This document shows positions 6,253 to 7,670 of a DNA stretch of 7,670 bases, one piece after another. Location of the stretch: positions 1-7,670 of the forward strand of contig JACMJO010000429.1 of assembly GCA_014380605.1 (NCBI GenBank). Reading direction: 5' to 3'. The position numbers and the translations under genes are program-made. The notes below the pieces were generated by a model, which saw only the letters and a list, made by a program, of their open reading frames with translations, did not search any database and had not been told where the DNA came from. Each line of letters begins with the position of its first letter. The stretch's first letter is position 1. Origin of the DNA: Fimbriimonadaceae bacterium (GTDB lineage: Bacteria > Armatimonadota > Fimbriimonadia > Fimbriimonadales > Fimbriimonadaceae).

Positions 6253-6275
6253 GGGACCGGTAGCATAGGGAAGCC

Positions 6276-6749
6276 ATGAACGCCTACCTATTCCCCGGCT
6301 TAGAATTTGGCCCTCGAATCGTAGAGGGTCTTGTCGCCCAGATTCCCGCGGGGCGATACAACGAGAAAACCAACCCCGACCGATTCACGCTCCGGGAGGC
6401 GGTCGCTCATCTTGCCGATTGGGAGCCGATCTTGCGAAGCCGGATCGCCAAGGCGATCGCTGAGCCTGAGGCCTCGATTCAAGGCATAGACGAGGGGCTC
6501 AGAGCTGAGGAGATGGGCTACAAGGACCTTGACGTCAAGGTCCAGCTCGTTACGTTTGCGACCGAGAGGGGTATCACCATTGCCTATCTGCGAAGTCTAG
6601 CGGCTGAAGATTGGTCAAAGGCAATTACCCACAATGAGAAGGGACGCCAAACTGTATCAGATCAGGCCAACCAGCTTCTCGGCCACGACCTCTATCACAT
6701 CGACCACCTGATGGAATTCTTCCACGAGAAGGTCGCTGGGACCTGGTGA
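6276..6749 (+). CDS. DinB/YfiT-like four-helix metal-binding protein
   Basis: The 157-residue product matches the DinB-like superfamily: cytoplasmic four-helix bundles, often binding a divalent metal through three His, some of them thiol-dependent transferases or hydrolases and many without known function. His45 in REAVAHLADWE and His137/His141 in GHDLYHIDHL (helix 4) form the expected triad; His144 is nearby. FTLREAVAHLADWEPILRSRI is the typical helix 2 entry. Length is usual for the family. ATG 6276 follows AGGGAAG (6267-6273), a good ribosome binding site with about 5 bases spacing from AGGG. It is divergent from superoxide dismutase and convergent with the propeller gene, so it is probably monocistronic. 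The substrate is unknown, and DNA-damage induction should not be assumed from the family name. Confidence 0.82.
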   Translation: MNAYLFPGLEFGPRIVEGLVAQIPAGRYNEKTNPDRFTLREAVAHLADWEPILRSRIAKAIAEPEASIQGIDEGLRAEEMGYKDLDVKVQLVTFATERGITIAYLRSLAAEDWSKAITHNEKGRQTVSDQANQLLGHDLYHIDHLMEFFHEKVAGTW

Positions 6750-6753
6750 ACTT

Positions 6754-6820
6754 AGTGCGTGGTTCCCTGTACTCAGTTCTCAGCGCCAAGTTTTGAACTG
6801 AGAACCGAGTACAGCGCACT
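6754..6820. repeat. Long imperfect palindrome between convergent genes, probably a dispersed intergenic repeat
   Basis: CTGTACTC-A-GTTCTCAG (6767-6783) pairs with CTGAGAAC-C-GAGTACAG (6798-6814): two 8-bp perfect stems separated by a single A/C mismatch, with a 14-base loop. An outer stem AGTGCG/CGCACT (6754-6759 with 6815-6820) closes it after a 7-base bulge on the left. The alternating GTACT/GTTCT/CTGAG wording resembles short dispersed repeats seen in intergenic DNA of several environmental bacteria. It fills the 82-base gap between two convergent genes and can also act as a bidirectional terminator. Copy number elsewhere cannot be judged from one window. Confidence 0.6.
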
Positions 6821-6831
6821 TAGAACAGCTT

Positions 6832-7670
6832 TTAGTTCCCCGAACTCGGACTAACCGACAACGCGGCCTCGTTTGTGATCCGCGTTTGCCCCGTTCCCGT
6901 CAGCGACATTTTGAATACATCTCGGCCGACTCCAAACGGTCTTGTGAACAGAATGTTGAGCCCGTCTTGAGAGACGACTGGTTCCCGATCATCCTGCAGA
7001 TCCGTGGTCAAACGAGTCGCCGACCCGCCGGTGGAAGCCACGATCATAATTTGGCCCGCCGCATCGCCGCTGTTGTCGAAGATCTTGACGAAGACGACTT
7101 TCGACCCATCTGCATTAAACACAGGCTCGTTTTCATCTTCAGCCGAACTCGCAAGTGCTGTTGGACTGGTTCCGTTGGCATTCATGATCCATACATCGTC
7201 GCCGACCGAGCTTGAGACATAGACGATCTTCTGGCCATTCGGACTGTACCGACCTTGAAGCGCGCCGTCGGGGAAATTGGTAAGTGCGACCTTGCCGGTG
7301 CCGTCCACATTCATTGTCCAAAGCTGTGGCGTGCCGTCCTCGTACGATGTGTAGAGAATCTTCGACCCATCGGGGCTGAAACACGGCGATCCCGTGTCCC
7401 AATCGTCATTTGTGATTTGAAACGAGCCAGAGCCGTCAGGGTTCACCACATAGATGTGCTTGTAAGTCGTCCAAACTACGAACGCCAGTTTGGTTCCTGT
7501 CCGGTTGACTGTGATCTGGCTGACCGCGTTTGATCCGGTGTTGATCGGCGTCCGCCCGGTTCCGTCGGAAGAGACGCGATACCCCTTTTCCGTCCCGCCC
7601 GCATCCGAAGCGTAGTAGAACGAGAACGGCGATGAGCCGGTCGTTCCCGTTGTAGAGCCAGTGGTTGTGC
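6832..7670 (-). CDS. Secreted TolB-like (PD40) beta-propeller protein, 5' end outside the window
   Basis: The frame is open from the stop TAA (6834-6832) to the right edge, about 278 codons, so the true start is beyond 7670; the GTG at 7449 is an internal Val in HIYVVNPDG. The visible part begins with a low-complexity Thr/Gly/Ser stretch (about 7630-7668), a likely linker behind a signal or lipoprotein peptide. About six blades follow, each with the WD40-like PD40 pattern FSPDGSKIxYxS...LWxMNxDGTGxxxLT; clear copies are SPCFSPDGSKILYTS, GRYSPNGQKIVYVSS, EPVFNADGSKVVFV and EPVVSQDGLNILFT. Such propellers bind proteins or ligands in the periplasm or on the cell surface, as in TolB, though many are of unknown role. 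There is no neighbouring tol gene here, so TolB function is not implied. It ends 82 bases from the convergent DinB-like gene. Confidence 0.85.
   Translation of the reverse strand, partial: TTTGSTTGTTGSSPFSFYYASDAGGTEKGYRVSSDGTGRTPINTGSNAVSQITVNRTGTKLAFVVWTTYKHIYVVNPDGSGSFQITNDDWDTGSPCFSPDGSKILYTSYEDGTPQLWTMNVDGTGKVALTNFPDGALQGRYSPNGQKIVYVSSSVGDDVWIMNANGTSPTALASSAEDENEPVFNADGSKVVFVKIFDNSGDAAGQIMIVASTGGSATRLTTDLQDDREPVVSQDGLNILFTRPFGVGRDVFKMSLTGTGQTRITNEAALSVSPSSGN

Noticed and set aside
6195..6266. 24-residue N-terminal extension of the superoxide dismutase from ATG 6266
   Set aside because: It would push the twin-arginine motif far from the N-terminus, and the extension looks non-coding and occupies the divergent promoter region.
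1..7670. CRISPR arrays, insertion sequences, tRNA and rRNA genes
   Set aside because: No regularly spaced repeats, transposase motifs, paired terminal repeats or tRNA cloverleaf-like sequence were seen on either strand.

Overview
This is a compact bacterial chromosome segment with short spacers, GTG and TTG starts as well as ATG, and mostly vertical housekeeping genes. Moderate to high G+C, a bS21 ribosomal protein, an exported Tat-type superoxide dismutase, a DinB-like protein and a secreted TolB-like propeller together suggest a Gram-negative-type environmental bacterium. Armatimonadota (Fimbriimonas-like) is my best guess, but it rests on general resemblance only. No phage, transposon, CRISPR array, rRNA or tRNA is visible.

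Layout: positions 1-80 hold two hairpins, the second looking like the terminator of a gene upstream of the window. A plus-strand run follows: an ABC-F translation factor (102-2003), an unrecognised 83-residue protein (2026-2277), a 56-codon rpsU with a TTG start (2368-2538), a terminator-like hairpin (2613-2641), then a tight cluster of ybeY (2694-3182), a DgkA-PAP2 fusion (3179-3898, sharing ATGA with ybeY) and a full-length DUF21/CBS/CorC membrane protein (3919-5403). A 12-bp perfect hairpin (5413-5452) separates this from the minus-strand Fe/Mn superoxide dismutase (5460-6194). That gene is divergent from a plus-strand DinB-like gene (6276-6749). A long imperfect hairpin that looks like a dispersed intergenic repeat (6754-6820) lies between the DinB-like gene and a convergent minus-strand TolB/PD40 propeller gene (6832-7670), whose 5' end is beyond the window.

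How the genes fit together: ABC-F, bS21 and YbeY all act on the ribosome (stalling rescue, 30S subunit, 16S rRNA 3' maturation). The membrane pair after ybeY points to undecaprenyl lipid carrier recycling and ion homeostasis. The arrangement mixes two familiar neighbourhoods: ybeY-dgkA, typical of Gram-positive bacteria, and ybeY-corC (ybeX), typical of proteobacteria.

I do not see a wholly new system. The most distinctive points are the kinase-phosphatase fusion with a D-to-E change in its third PAP2 motif, a YbeY whose third metal-binding His is Asp, the Tat-exported SOD with an unusual first-ligand region, and the palindromic repeat at 6767-6814.
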